This document shows positions 9,610-19,764 of a stretch of DNA of 64,000 nt, one piece after another. Source of the stretch: Arenicella chitinivorans (lineage in GTDB: Bacteria; Pseudomonadota; Gammaproteobacteria; Arenicellales; Arenicellaceae); assembly GCF_014651515.1 (NCBI RefSeq), contig NZ_BMXA01000009.1, positions 1 to 64,000 on the forward strand, read 5' to 3'. How positions within the stretch are numbered: position 1 is the stretch's first letter; every line of letters starts with the position of its first letter. The translations under genes and the position numbers were made by a program. Below the pieces are notes generated by a model. It made no database searches, was not told the DNA's origin, and saw nothing but the letters and a program-made list of their open reading frames with translations.

Positions 9610-12600
9610 ATGCCGCCATTAAACTGCATTAATAAAACCGCATTAGCTATGGCGATTGGCCATGCATTGAGCACGCCACTGCAGGCTGCCACCATTGAGG
9701 TCACATCAAACGCTGATGACGGCACCAACTGCACTTTGCGGGAGGCAATTAATACCGTCAACAGTGGCTCTGATCAAAGCAACGGTTGCAATATTGATGT
9801 TACTAACGACGCCTTGGGCAGCAACGACATTATTCAATTTGCCCCCAACGTGGCCGGGCAAACCATTACGCTGGCGGGTAGCGAATTAACGGTTAGCAGT
9901 AGCGTGAGCATTAACCCCAATGGCGCTAGCACCACGATTGACGCCAACAAAGCCTCACGGGTAATGAGCGTTACTAGCGGCACCGTGCAACTCGATCATT
10001 TGGTGATTAGCGGTGGTCTCGTAGAGAATGGTGGCGGCTTGTACGCCACAGGTACGGCAAGCGTCAGTATCAGCAATAGCACGCTGTCGGGTAATTCCGC
10101 ATCTGATGGCGGCGGCTTGTATGCCACAGATACGTCAAGTGTCAGTATCGTCAATAGCACGCTGTCGGGTAATTCCGCAGCTGGTGGCGGCGGCTTGGTC
10201 GCCCGAAATTCGTCAAGCGTCAGTATCAGCAATAGCACGCTGTCGGGTAATTCGGCTGATTTTGGCGGCGGCTTGGACGCCCGAAACTCGTCAAGCGTCA
10301 GTATCAGCAATAGCACGCTGTCGGGTAATTCGGCTTTTTTGTGGGGCGGCGGCTTGGACGCCAAAAATACAGCAAGCGTCAGTATCAGCAATAGCACGCT
10401 GTCGGGTAATTCGGCTCTCTTTGACGGCGGCGGATTGCAGGTCCAACACACGGCAAACGTCAGTATTAGCAATAGCATCATCGCTAATTCCGCAGGCGGC
10501 GATGCGTGTGCCGGTTCAGGTATCGCGATTGCCACCGACAGCATCGTGGATGACTCAAGCTGTAGTGGCGCGACCGTTGTTGCTGACCTACTGCTTGAGC
10601 CATTAGCCGACAATGGCGGCCCCACGTTAACTCATGCCTTGTTGAGCGGTAGCCCAGCGATCAACCCTGGCTCTAGCGTCAACCCCACCAGCACCGACCA
10701 ACGCGGTTTTGCGGCGGTCGGCACGCGCGACATTGGCGCGTTTGAATTTGGTGCTATGGATCCAAATGCCAGGCTAAACCTAACCGTCACCAGCACCGCC
10801 GACGACAACGGCGCTGGGTGTACCCTGCGAGAAGCAATCGCCACCACCAACGCGCGGGGTGACTTAGATAACGGGTGCTTTAATATTGGCGAACAAACCG
10901 ATGATCACATTATTCAATTTGCCCCCAACGTGGCGGGGCAAACCATTACGCTGGCGGGCAGCCAATTAACGGTTACCAGTAGCGTGAGCATTAACCCCAA
11001 TGGCGCTAACACCGGTACTAGCACCGCCACTACCACCACGATTGACGCCAACCAAGCCTCACGGGTGATGAGCGTTACTAGCGGCACCGTGCAACTCGAT
11101 CATTTGGTGATCAGCGGGGGCAATGCACTTAATGGCGGCGGCTTGAACGCCACAGGTACGGCAAGCGTCAGTATCATCAATAGCACGCTGTCGGGTAATT
11201 TGGTTTTTAGGTATGGCGGCGGCTTGTTCGCCACAGATACGGTAAACGTCAGTATCAGTAATAGCACGCTGTCGGGTAATTCGACTTTTTCATATGGCGG
11301 CGGCTTGAACGCAGCAGGTACGTCAAGCGTCAGTATCATCAATAGCACGCTGTCGGGTAATTCGGCTGGTTTATATGGCAGCGGCTTGGACGTCCGAGAC
11401 ACGGCAAGCGTCAGTATCAGCAATAGCACGCTGTCGGGTAATTCGGCTGATTTTGGCGGCGGCTTGTACGCTGGAGACTCGTCAAGCGTCAGTATCATCA
11501 ATAGCACGCTGTCGGGTAATTCGGCTTCTGTTGGCGGCGGCTTGGGCGCTGGAGACTCGGCCAGCGTCAGTATCAGCAATAGCACGCTGTCGGGTAATTC
11601 GGCTCTCGCTGGCGGCGGGTTGTTAGCCCCAGGCACGGCAAGCGTCAGTATTAGCAACAGCATCATCGCTAATTCCGCAGGCGGCGATGCGTGTGCCGGT
11701 TCAGGTATCGCGATTGCAACCGACAGTATCGTGGATGAATCAAGCTGTAGTGGCGCGACCGTTGTTGCTGACCTACTGCTTGAGCCATTAGCCGACAATG
11801 GCGGCCCCACGTTAACCCATGCTTTGATGAGTGGTAGCCCAGCAATTAATCGAGCCACCGGAGCGGGTGCCACCAACACAGATCAACGCGGTTTTGCGGC
11901 TGTTGGCACGCGCGACGTTGGCGCGTTTGAATTTGGTGTGATGGATCCAAATGCCAAACTAAACCTAACCGTCACCAGCACCGCCGACGACAACGGCGCT
12001 GGGTGTACCCTGCGAGAAGCAATCGCCACCACCAACGCGCGGGGTGATTTAGATAACGGGTGTTTTAATATTGGCTCACAACCTGATGATCACATTATTC
12101 AATTTGCCCCCAACGTGGCGGGGCAAACCATTACGCTGGCGGGCAGCGAATTAGCCATTACCCGCAGCGTGAGCATTAATCCCAATGGCGCTAGCACCAC
12201 GATTGACGCCAACAAAGCCTCACGGGTAATGAGCGTTACTAGCGGCACCGTGCAACTCGATCATTTGGTGATTAGCGGTGGTAGCGCAAGCGTAGGCGCA
12301 ACTCGAGGCGGCGGCTTGTACGCTGGAGACTGGTCAAGCGTCAGTATCAGCAATAGCACGCTGTCGGGTAATTCGGCTTCTGTTGGCGGCGGCTTGTACG
12401 CTGGAACCTTGGCAAGCGTCAGTATCAGCAATAGCACGCTGTCGGGTAATTCGGCTCGCTTTTACGGCGGCGGGTTGCACGCCCAAGACTCGGCAAACGT
12501 CAGTATCAGCAATAGCACGCTGTCGGGTAATACCGCTCGTAATAGTGGCGGCGGCTTGTACGCCGAATACTCGGCCAGCGTCAGTATCATCAATAGCACG

Positions 12601-13980
12601 CTGTCGGGTAATTCGGCGGTTTTTGGTGGCGGCGGGTTGGTCGCCACAGATACGGCAAGCGTCAGTATCAGCAATAGCACGCTGTCGGGTAATTCGTCTG
12701 ATATTGGTGGCGGCGGGTTGTACGCTGGAGACTCGGCCAGCGTCAGTATCAACGATAGCATCGTCGCTAATTCCGCAGGCGATGCGTGTTTCGGTTCAGG
12801 TATAGCCATTGCAACCGACAGCATCGTGGATGACTCAAGCTGTCGTGGCGCGACTGTTGCTGACCCACTACTCGGCCCATTAGCCGACAATGGCGGCGCC
12901 ACGTTAACTCATGCCTTGTTGAGCGGTAGCCCAGCGATCAACCCTGACTCTAGTGTCAACCCCACCAGCACCGACCAACGCGGTTTTGCGGCGGTCGGCA
13001 CGCGCGACGTTGGCGCGTTTGAGGCTCAGCAGCTTAGCGTGTCAGTGTCACCAGACGTCATGCCTGAAAATGGCGGCGCGAGTACCGGCACCGTCACGCG
13101 CTCAGTGCTAATTGACCGACCACTTGAGGTTAATCTTGCCAGTAGCGACCTAAGTTCAGCCATGGTGCCCACGAGCGTGGTGATTCCGGCGGGTGAGGCA
13201 TCTGCCACGTTTGCGATTTCTGCGGTTGACGATACTCTGGCCGACGGCAATAGCATCAGCACCATTTCGGTGAATGCCATCGGCTATGTGGTTGGTTCCG
13301 CGACCGTAACCGTCGTTGACAATGACACGCCCAGTTTAGGGTTAACACTCAACAGCTCATCAATCAGCGAGAGCGGCATAACGGTGGCAACTGTTAGCCG
13401 CAATACTCCGACAAACACCGCGCTTAACGTCAGCTTAAGCAGCAATAACCCGACTCGACTAGTAATCCCCGCCACGGTTGAGATTCCGGTCGGCGCGGCG
13501 TTTGTTAATTTCAATATCACCGGCATCGATAACACCACACTCGATGCCGACCAATTGGTCACCATTACCGCCAGCGGCCTCGGCAGCGTAACAGCTAACT
13601 TGTTGGTGACCGACGACGATGACGATGACGCCGATGGCATCGCTGATAATGCTGACAACTGCCCAAGCACGCCTAACCCGAATCAAGACGATTTTGAGGG
13701 CGACGGGATAGGCGACGCATGTGACAATGATATTGACGGTGATGGTATGTCAAACCAATACGAGCTCGACAACGACTTAAACCCGCGTAATTCGTTTGAC
13801 CGCGACGCCGATCCCGATGGTGATGGCTTTACTAATTTAGAAGAGTTTGAGTTTTCGACCGACCCGAATGTGCCAAACCCTGATGATAATAACGATGGCA
13901 TTCCGGACGACGCACCAGTGGCTACGCCGCAACGCCGATTCCCACTCCCGGCTATCTTGCCGTTGTTATTAGACGAATAA
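9610..13980 (+). CDS. CSLREA/choice-of-anchor Q beta-helix surface protein, copy 2
   Basis: This 1456-aa paralogue of the protein at 4454-8761 has the same signal peptide, three CSLREA/beta-helix/choice-of-anchor Q modules, two Calx-beta-like domains, a TSP3 region and the terminus RRFPLPAILPLLLDE. The modules hold 5, 6 and 5 beta-helix repeats, one more than copy 1 in module 3 (an added SDIGGGGLYAGDSASVSI unit). Differences cluster in the short variable turns between the invariant SVSISNSTLSGNSA cores (for example ALEGGGL against ASDGGGL). In module 2 several repeats look replaced wholesale. The Calx-beta and TSP3 parts differ at only a few residues. A repeat-coded surface protein evolving by unit exchange is the best reading. 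Confidence 0.85.
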   Translation: MPPLNCINKTALAMAIGHALSTPLQAATIEVTSNADDGTNCTLREAINTVNSGSDQSNGCNIDVTNDALGSNDIIQFAPNVAGQTITLAGSELTVSSSVSINPNGASTTIDANKASRVMSVTSGTVQLDHLVISGGLVENGGGLYATGTASVSISNSTLSGNSASDGGGLYATDTSSVSIVNSTLSGNSAAGGGGLVARNSSSVSISNSTLSGNSADFGGGLDARNSSSVSISNSTLSGNSAFLWGGGLDAKNTASVSISNSTLSGNSALFDGGGLQVQHTANVSISNSIIANSAGGDACAGSGIAIATDSIVDDSSCSGATVVADLLLEPLADNGGPTLTHALLSGSPAINPGSSVNPTSTDQRGFAAVGTRDIGAFEFGAMDPNARLNLTVTSTADDNGAGCTLREAIATTNARGDLDNGCFNIGEQTDDHIIQFAPNVAGQTITLAGSQLTVTSSVSINPNGANTGTSTATTTTIDANQASRVMSVTSGTVQLDHLVISGGNALNGGGLNATGTASVSIINSTLSGNLVFRYGGGLFATDTVNVSISNSTLSGNSTFSYGGGLNAAGTSSVSIINSTLSGNSAGLYGSGLDVRDTASVSISNSTLSGNSADFGGGLYAGDSSSVSIINSTLSGNSASVGGGLGAGDSASVSISNSTLSGNSALAGGGLLAPGTASVSISNSIIANSAGGDACAGSGIAIATDSIVDESSCSGATVVADLLLEPLADNGGPTLTHALMSGSPAINRATGAGATNTDQRGFAAVGTRDVGAFEFGVMDPNAKLNLTVTSTADDNGAGCTLREAIATTNARGDLDNGCFNIGSQPDDHIIQFAPNVAGQTITLAGSELAITRSVSINPNGASTTIDANKASRVMSVTSGTVQLDHLVISGGSASVGATRGGGLYAGDWSSVSISNSTLSGNSASVGGGLYAGTLASVSISNSTLSGNSARFYGGGLHAQDSANVSISNSTLSGNTARNSGGGLYAEYSASVSIINSTLSGNSAVFGGGGLVATDTASVSISNSTLSGNSSDIGGGGLYAGDSASVSINDSIVANSAGDACFGSGIAIATDSIVDDSSCRGATVADPLLGPLADNGGATLTHALLSGSPAINPDSSVNPTSTDQRGFAAVGTRDVGAFEAQQLSVSVSPDVMPENGGASTGTVTRSVLIDRPLEVNLASSDLSSAMVPTSVVIPAGEASATFAISAVDDTLADGNSISTISVNAIGYVVGSATVTVVDNDTPSLGLTLNSSSISESGITVATVSRNTPTNTALNVSLSSNNPTRLVIPATVEIPVGAAFVNFNITGIDNTTLDADQLVTITASGLGSVTANLLVTDDDDDDADGIADNADNCPSTPNPNQDDFEGDGIGDACDNDIDGDGMSNQYELDNDLNPRNSFDRDADPDGDGFTNLEEFEFSTDPNVPNPDDNNDGIPDDAPVATPQRRFPLPAILPLLLDE

Positions 13981-13998
13981 AAACGAGTAACAATAATA

Positions 13999-14322
13999 AT
14001 GAAGACCTCAAACGAACCACGCCCAGAACAAGTCATTCGCCGCCGCCGTCACCTTATTGGTGTCTCAACCGCAGCGCTGCTATCACCATTGTGGAGCAAG
14101 CCACTGATCAACGCGGTGGTTTTACCGGCTCACGCACAAACCAGTATGTGTGTTACCGATATTACGGTTGGCGGCCCGTTGGCGGGTAACGCTTCTGGGG
14201 CAACAAGCTGTCAAGCGGCGTGCGAAGCCGAAGCGAGTAGCCGCGGGGCGCTACTTTGCGACGTGCGCGAAACCGACACCGGCAACGGCATCGATTGTGC
14301 GTGTGACCTTGATTTGAGCTAG
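13999..14322 (+). CDS. Small exported Cys-rich protein, copy 2
   Basis: This 107-aa paralogue of the gene at 8780-9109 again lies 18 bp after the large gene. It has the same RRRRHL twin-arginine-like start, LPAHAQTS cleavage region and six cysteines. It differs by a few substitutions (K to E at residue 6, V to I, I to V) and by loss of one GN pair (GNGID against GNGNGID), an in-frame 6-bp change. Preservation of the frame in both copies supports it being a real gene. Confidence 0.7.
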   Translation: MKTSNEPRPEQVIRRRRHLIGVSTAALLSPLWSKPLINAVVLPAHAQTSMCVTDITVGGPLAGNASGATSCQAACEAEASSRGALLCDVRETDTGNGIDCACDLDLS

Positions 14323-14474
14323 CCGCTGCCTTACCGATGCTGGTCAACAAAACTGGTCATGCAAACCAACAGAATGTAACGCCCTTGATGCATCGAGCCT
14401 TGCTGCGAAATAAGGTCCTGGTGTTGATGCTTGAGTTATAACGAAATAGAGAGAGAGAGAGGAATAAACCTGCA

Positions 14475-14646
14475 GAATAAACCTGGACAGCCATCTCTAA
14501 AGAGAGGCTTCGGGCTGCTTCAACTCGTACTTTATTGTTATTACTCTTAAGAGATTGTGAATCGCGCATGGTTACCAAATATATTTTTGCTGCCCAGGCC
14601 AATTTGGTATCAAGGATCAAGTATTGAGTGGGTGTCCACGCATCCA
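14475..14646. repeat. Dispersed 172-bp repeat, copy B
   Basis: Nearly identical to 21163-21334 over 172 bp, and over its first 127 bp to 9260-9386. It ends in TGGGTGTCC (14629-14637) followed by ACGCATCCA. Minus-strand frames in both full copies give a shared peptide starting DAWTPTQYLILDTKLAWAAK, but different start contexts and no known domain argue against a gene. The region 14647-14826 beyond it holds no recognisable gene. Confidence 0.85.
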
Positions 14647-14826
14647 GGTGCTCATCGTCAAATAATAACAAGAAACTCGTCAGTGATTTAATTGCCGCGC
14701 TGGCCATCCGCCAGCAGTAGTCTTGGTATCAGCATCTCGGTGTGGTATAGCGCAGGCGTGACCGAATAACCATGTGGTTATCGTCACTCGGTCACGCCAG
14801 GTGCGAACAGTAATCACTTGAAGAAC

Positions 14827-17800
14827 TTAGTACACCTTCAATGCACCTGGGAGAGAGTCATAATACGCTAACCGAGATTCTATATAGCTTACTAAATTTG
14901 CGTAATTATTCACTACCTGTGGAAGAAGATCTGACGCAGGCGGGTTATACGATAAGCTTGGGTTCTGCTGATACATAGCCCGATAACAAATCATAGCCGC
15001 TAGAAAGTACACCGTCGGTACACCGTGTGGCGCATCATCTTCATATAATTGTTCAAACGATACACCATTCATATACGGTTCATTGGTAATAATATCGGCA
15101 ATAATTGGGCCCACAGGTATAGTTCGCACGTTGTAGTCTGGACGCTGCGCGGCAATTAGGTTCTGGTACTCAACATGCCAATCATAGTAATGACCAGTAC
15201 TGGTGTATTGATTGTATGTAGCGAAATCGTTGTCGCTCATCTGGTTACCGTTTTGCACCATAATGCCGAGCATCGACGGTTCAGGCCAGTGCATATACAG
15301 CATGATGTCTGTACTCGGTTCTTCTTGCTCCACAAAATCAAGTACTCGGTACGTATCGCTCAGATACTGATTTGGTGTGAGGTACTCTTGCTCAAAATTA
15401 CTCGGCATAAATAGGGTATGCGTGTAATCACGCCCACCAAAGCCATCGGTTGCCCACCACGGCCACGGATTTTCGTCGGTGTTGTTAGTCGGATAATCGA
15501 ACACGGCATCAGGGTTGGGCGGAATCGATGTATAACTTAGCTGACCGAATTGACCGTTACCTCCAGCAATAGTGTTACTCGCCTGAGCCAATAGACCCAA
15601 CCAATAGCCGGCATTCTTTTCACCATGATTGAATAAAGAGTGGCCAAACACAAAATACGTGACTTGGTCTAGATTGCTCGCCTCCTCAAGTGTGGTCACA
15701 GACAACGCCATTGAGACAGCTGAACGGTTATCAGCCTCGTCTATTGCCATTACCGTCAATGAATAGGTGGTCGATGGATCTAACGAATTAATTGATGCGC
15801 TGGTAGTAGTACTGCTGGACACTTCTGAGCCGTTAACAAAAACTGCATAGCGGCTTACACCAACATTATCGCTGGCAGCATTCCATGAAAATGTAACCGA
15901 GTTCGAGGTCACAGTGTCAGCGTTCAAGCCCGTTGGGGCGGTCGGTGGTTGAGTATCGCTGCCAGGCGCAAAAACCTCATCGTCATCAATATACATGTCA
16001 CGATCGATGGAACTAATAAAAGTAATTAAGTCGGCTTCTTGCGTGCCACTGAAGCTTTGCTGATGCGCGCCACGATCGAAAACATCACTTAATGTCGCCG
16101 CAGAACCGTCATGAAAATAGGGCGCACTTTGCCACAATTCTATGAGTGACGGTGTACGAATCGCGGTTAGTAGTCCACCGAGCCGACTACCTGAATCACT
16201 GGTGATTGTGCCCACATCGTGTGACCGTCCATCACGGAACGCATTACCACTATGACAAGACGCGCAACCGCGCTCATTGAATTCGATTTGCCCACGCAAT
16301 GCAGCCGGTGTGAGTTCGCCAACATAAGTTCGATACGGCGACCGACTCACGGTTTTTTTGCCGAGACTGGCCACGTACGCCGCCAATGCATCTAAGTCAG
16401 GTGAACGGTTACTCGTGGCAAAATCGAGTGGTGACTGCCCAGTGAATGTGACGCCATCAATTAGACCCGTACCCGCATTGAGTTGCTCAATTTGCAATTC
16501 AAAATCTTGCACTTCGTCAAAGTTAGAAGACCAATGCAGATTACCAAAACGTGTTCCACTGGTGCCATTTAGCGATAGAGTGTTGCGTAAGCCTTCGCCC
16601 AGTGCCGAAATATCCCAAACACGCCCATCCCCGCCGCTGTCAACATGGCAACTCGAACAACTCATGTAGCCTTCTGGGCCCATTTCTGGCATTGACGAAT
16701 GGTAGAACACTTGCTTGCCACGTAATTGCTCAGCTGTCATTAGCTCATCCGACACCGTGTTGATGGTGACCACCCGAGGATTGATGTTGCCATCGTGCAA
16801 GTACTCGGCTACGTCAATAGCCGACACGGTTCGCCCCGTAAAATCCTTCACATATAGCGTGCGCAAGGTTGTACACATACTCTGTGGTGCTGACCCTGCC
16901 GGAAACAGCGCACCGGTGTTGCGCGTGGCGTTGTCGACTTTAACTAAATTGTTACCTTGCAAAGACACAACTCGGTCTTGGCCACTTACCAAAAACGTTA
17001 CTGCCGAGGGGTCAGCCGCATTATCAAAATCGATCGTTCCCTCTCGTGTGAACGGATCAACATTGGCATCTCGATTATTCACCAGGTCTAGTCGAATCAA
17101 CATAGGGCGAACAGTGTTATCGTCATCCAGTGGTTCGCCACTGCGGGTCAACCCTCGATCGGTATTGGACTTAACCGCTGAGACCAGCGCTTCCTGGCCA
17201 TCTGGCGTAATAACAATCCCAGACAACAAATTGGGTACACCCGATCCGTGATCAATGTCGTCTTGCACGGTCACTTTATTTACCCGAATAGTACGAGTAA
17301 GCGTCATGTCTCGACTGGTATTTACGTCATACACCTCAGCGTAATCGGTTGCCGATATTTGACGCGTTACCAGTAAGCGATTACCGGTCATGGCCATAGC
17401 ATTTGGTGTGGGACCGACAAATAGTCGCGCGTCAATCGCTCGATTCGCTACGTCTATTTTTATAACTTCACCGGAACCGTAGAGCGCCACATAGAGAAAC
17501 TCATCGCTGCTTAGCGACGCTATAGGTTGACTACCGTGACCAGAATCAAGGCTAAATACAGGATTGCGAGTGATCGCGTCGTAAAACACTATTTTGTCAT
17601 CGCGGCGAAAAGTAATCGCGTACAGCTCACCGACCCGAGTAATTGAAGTCGGGTTTTCATAGTTTAGATACAACTCCTCGGTAACCGAACTGCTGAGCCG
17701 TTGGGTGGTTGCATCAAGCGTTGTATCAATCACCGTGACACTGTCATTATCTGGATTAACTACCCAAAGGTTGTTGTCTTCAGACTCTGGTCGACAACTT

Positions 17801-19764
17801 AGCTGACTGGACTGATTGGGGTAGTAAGGCGTACCAGGATAGGTTGGGGCAGGATCGTCATCACCCGGATCAACGGGGCCGCCATCGCTTACCTCCTCGC
17901 CAGTAGTAAAACTGAACGAGTACGGCAGCATAGTGTTACCCATAAAGTCTTGTATACCAACGATGTCTACTCGATAGGTTGTGTCTTCGAGAAGCTCTGA
18001 ATCCGGCCAGATCGATATCGTACCGGTATGGTTTTTCTGTTGTCTAAATGAAATTTCTGTGACCACATCGCCAGCGTTATCGAGTTGCGTTACCGTTACT
18101 GCATCCACCGCCGTTTCAGTGCGTAATGTTTCTGGAATATGAAAATGAATCAAGCCGTCGATCGGGTAATTCACTTGCCCGTCAAGCGGTCTATGCCCAG
18201 ACACATACGGTGCAGTGGTGTCGGGCTGGTCGGAGGTCACGAAAAAGCACATGCCTTGCTCGTTTATGTTTTCATTCCTCTGCCTGCTTTGCAGCGTATA
18301 CAGTGCGCCAGTGACGATGTTGCGTATAGTGTCTCCGACGGCCAAAGTATTGCCTGCAGACTCGCCATGCGTCGTTGAAATTATCGAATGCCCGGTACCC
18401 TTATTTATGACCGGGTTAAACCCAACTCCATTTTGATTCACATGCCACTGCATGTTGGTCATCGAACCGCCGCTGTAAGTGATCTCGGAGTCTGTGACAC
18501 CCCAATCATAACCACCTAGAATACCGACTTGCCCTAGCGGTCTAAAATACTGACTGCCATCACACCCATTTTGAATATCGTCAAACCTAAACACGATGTC
18601 TTGGAACTCCTGATCGCTAATCACGTCGTCGGCATAGGCTTGCTCACAGCGGTCAATATCAACCCGAAAGTGATCGACATAGGCGTACTGATCCTGAAAG
18701 TTGACGTACATCGGATCACTGGATTCATCGCCATCAGTGGGATCGTTTTTATCTTTGTCGAAATACAGCTCACAGGTGAGTTCAGGGTTTGTGGGATCGG
18801 TAAAATCAACCACGAACATAGCAGGATAGTTGCGCCGAGGTTCTGTCTCTCTCTGTCTCGCTGCCCACACCATTTTATTGGTTCCATAAGGCTCTGCCCA
18901 ATAGCCACCAATCCCGACCATGTTGCCATCTGGCTCGGTAAGGCGGGGCTGAAAACTGCTTAGCAATCTTGGCTTGATGCCTTGTTTAAATCCAGCCGTA
19001 TCGTAGATTGCAATGCCGGTTGAACGTTGGTCTGACGCCATCACCAACAAATTACCTAACCAAGAGCCAAAACCGGTAACACCACCACTTTCTGATAGAT
19101 GGTCCCACGACACATACGGCACACCGGTCCACCATGGCTCGCTCTCAGAGTAGTCTTCAGGGTTATGATCTGGATGGCCCTCATAGACAAAGTGATCTGC
19201 ATTTCGGATCGTAAGATCACCACCTGGCGCACTACCGTAATCCCAAAATGTTCTAACGAAGTAGGGGGAAAACATCATCGTGTAATTGAATGCTTCGCGC
19301 CCAAAAGTGTACAGATCTTTTGTATCTGCCTGCGCATTAGAATCAACGCCGTTTGGGTTATAAGTCATGTAGGCACCGGGGTCTTCTTCACTTCCGCCCC
19401 TGGTATATAGATAGCTCTCGCCTTCGTAAAAACGCGTTACTGTACCGTGGGCGCCAATAGGTTGGCCGCCGCCGCAGGTTTCACATGAGATCTCACGAAT
19501 TAACTGCGGATCCAATAAGTTGCTAATGTCCCAAACCGTGTCTTTCCAACGCCATTCGACCCCAACAGAAGTACTTCCAGGTCCTTCCGGCAGATTGACC
19601 AATAGCGGCCCAACAATACTCAAGTTAGCGGTGCGCCCACGCTCGGTACCGCGCTTGATGATGAAATCGCCTTCTGATCCATAATCTCGGTTTGGAGGGT
19701 AGCTTGCTGCAAACGACGAGCTAGAGAAAATCAATAATACTAATATTGCTGCTGCCTTATTCAT
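14827..19764 (-). CDS. Giant exported multidomain di-haem cytochrome/SGNH-like protein
   Basis: This 1645-aa protein has a signal peptide (residues 1-20, ending SSSSFAA). The order is: an N-terminal propeller-like region to about 510 (LVIVD-type character); an SbsA-like Ig domain (about 513-625, from DTTAPYVSGHRPLDGQ to FTTGEE); a YVTN-type beta-propeller (about 665-1000); a cytochrome c peroxidase/MauG-like di-haem region with CSSCH near 1034 and CASCH near 1165, plus the typical RTPSLIELWQSAPYFHDGSA; an FN3 domain (about 1268-1355); and a C-terminal domain starting FVFGHSLFNHGE that resembles SGNH/GDSL-type hydrolases. It should be periplasmic or surface-exposed, with redox chemistry likely. 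The substrate is unknown. It overlaps the upstream gene by 4 bp (ATGA), so the two are translationally coupled. Confidence 0.8.
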   Translation of the reverse strand: MNKAAAILVLLIFSSSSFAASYPPNRDYGSEGDFIIKRGTERGRTANLSIVGPLLVNLPEGPGSTSVGVEWRWKDTVWDISNLLDPQLIREISCETCGGGQPIGAHGTVTRFYEGESYLYTRGGSEEDPGAYMTYNPNGVDSNAQADTKDLYTFGREAFNYTMMFSPYFVRTFWDYGSAPGGDLTIRNADHFVYEGHPDHNPEDYSESEPWWTGVPYVSWDHLSESGGVTGFGSWLGNLLVMASDQRSTGIAIYDTAGFKQGIKPRLLSSFQPRLTEPDGNMVGIGGYWAEPYGTNKMVWAARQRETEPRRNYPAMFVVDFTDPTNPELTCELYFDKDKNDPTDGDESSDPMYVNFQDQYAYVDHFRVDIDRCEQAYADDVISDQEFQDIVFRFDDIQNGCDGSQYFRPLGQVGILGGYDWGVTDSEITYSGGSMTNMQWHVNQNGVGFNPVINKGTGHSIISTTHGESAGNTLAVGDTIRNIVTGALYTLQSRQRNENINEQGMCFFVTSDQPDTTAPYVSGHRPLDGQVNYPIDGLIHFHIPETLRTETAVDAVTVTQLDNAGDVVTEISFRQQKNHTGTISIWPDSELLEDTTYRVDIVGIQDFMGNTMLPYSFSFTTGEEVSDGGPVDPGDDDPAPTYPGTPYYPNQSSQLSCRPESEDNNLWVVNPDNDSVTVIDTTLDATTQRLSSSVTEELYLNYENPTSITRVGELYAITFRRDDKIVFYDAITRNPVFSLDSGHGSQPIASLSSDEFLYVALYGSGEVIKIDVANRAIDARLFVGPTPNAMAMTGNRLLVTRQISATDYAEVYDVNTSRDMTLTRTIRVNKVTVQDDIDHGSGVPNLLSGIVITPDGQEALVSAVKSNTDRGLTRSGEPLDDDNTVRPMLIRLDLVNNRDANVDPFTREGTIDFDNAADPSAVTFLVSGQDRVVSLQGNNLVKVDNATRNTGALFPAGSAPQSMCTTLRTLYVKDFTGRTVSAIDVAEYLHDGNINPRVVTINTVSDELMTAEQLRGKQVFYHSSMPEMGPEGYMSCSSCHVDSGGDGRVWDISALGEGLRNTLSLNGTSGTRFGNLHWSSNFDEVQDFELQIEQLNAGTGLIDGVTFTGQSPLDFATSNRSPDLDALAAYVASLGKKTVSRSPYRTYVGELTPAALRGQIEFNERGCASCHSGNAFRDGRSHDVGTITSDSGSRLGGLLTAIRTPSLIELWQSAPYFHDGSAATLSDVFDRGAHQQSFSGTQEADLITFISSIDRDMYIDDDEVFAPGSDTQPPTAPTGLNADTVTSNSVTFSWNAASDNVGVSRYAVFVNGSEVSSSTTTSASINSLDPSTTYSLTVMAIDEADNRSAVSMALSVTTLEEASNLDQVTYFVFGHSLFNHGEKNAGYWLGLLAQASNTIAGGNGQFGQLSYTSIPPNPDAVFDYPTNNTDENPWPWWATDGFGGRDYTHTLFMPSNFEQEYLTPNQYLSDTYRVLDFVEQEEPSTDIMLYMHWPEPSMLGIMVQNGNQMSDNDFATYNQYTSTGHYYDWHVEYQNLIAAQRPDYNVRTIPVGPIIADIITNEPYMNGVSFEQLYEDDAPHGVPTVYFLAAMICYRAMYQQNPSLSYNPPASDLLPQVVNNYANLVSYIESRLAYYDSLPGALKVY

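Larger units (their letters stand above)
4269..14601. repeat. 5.1-kb tandem duplication (two-gene module)
   Basis: Unit 1 (4269-9386) and unit 2 (9425-14601) are near-identical over a ~185-bp leader, the large CSLREA gene, the small downstream gene and a ~280-bp trailer. The offset is 5156 bp at the left end and grows by 63 bp plus small indels through the large gene. The 38-bp junction (9387-9424) carries the transposon end sequence GGACACCCATCATAA (9401-9415). Divergence is concentrated inside the beta-helix repeats. Leaders and C-terminal regions differ by only a few bases, so the duplication is recent or homogenised by conversion. Confidence 0.95.

Noticed and set aside
14357-14707. Minus-strand frames sharing DAWTPTQYLILDTKLAWAAK (also 21027-21404)
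   Set aside because: The similarity is due to the 172-bp dispersed repeat; the starts differ and no known domain or truncation series supports a gene.
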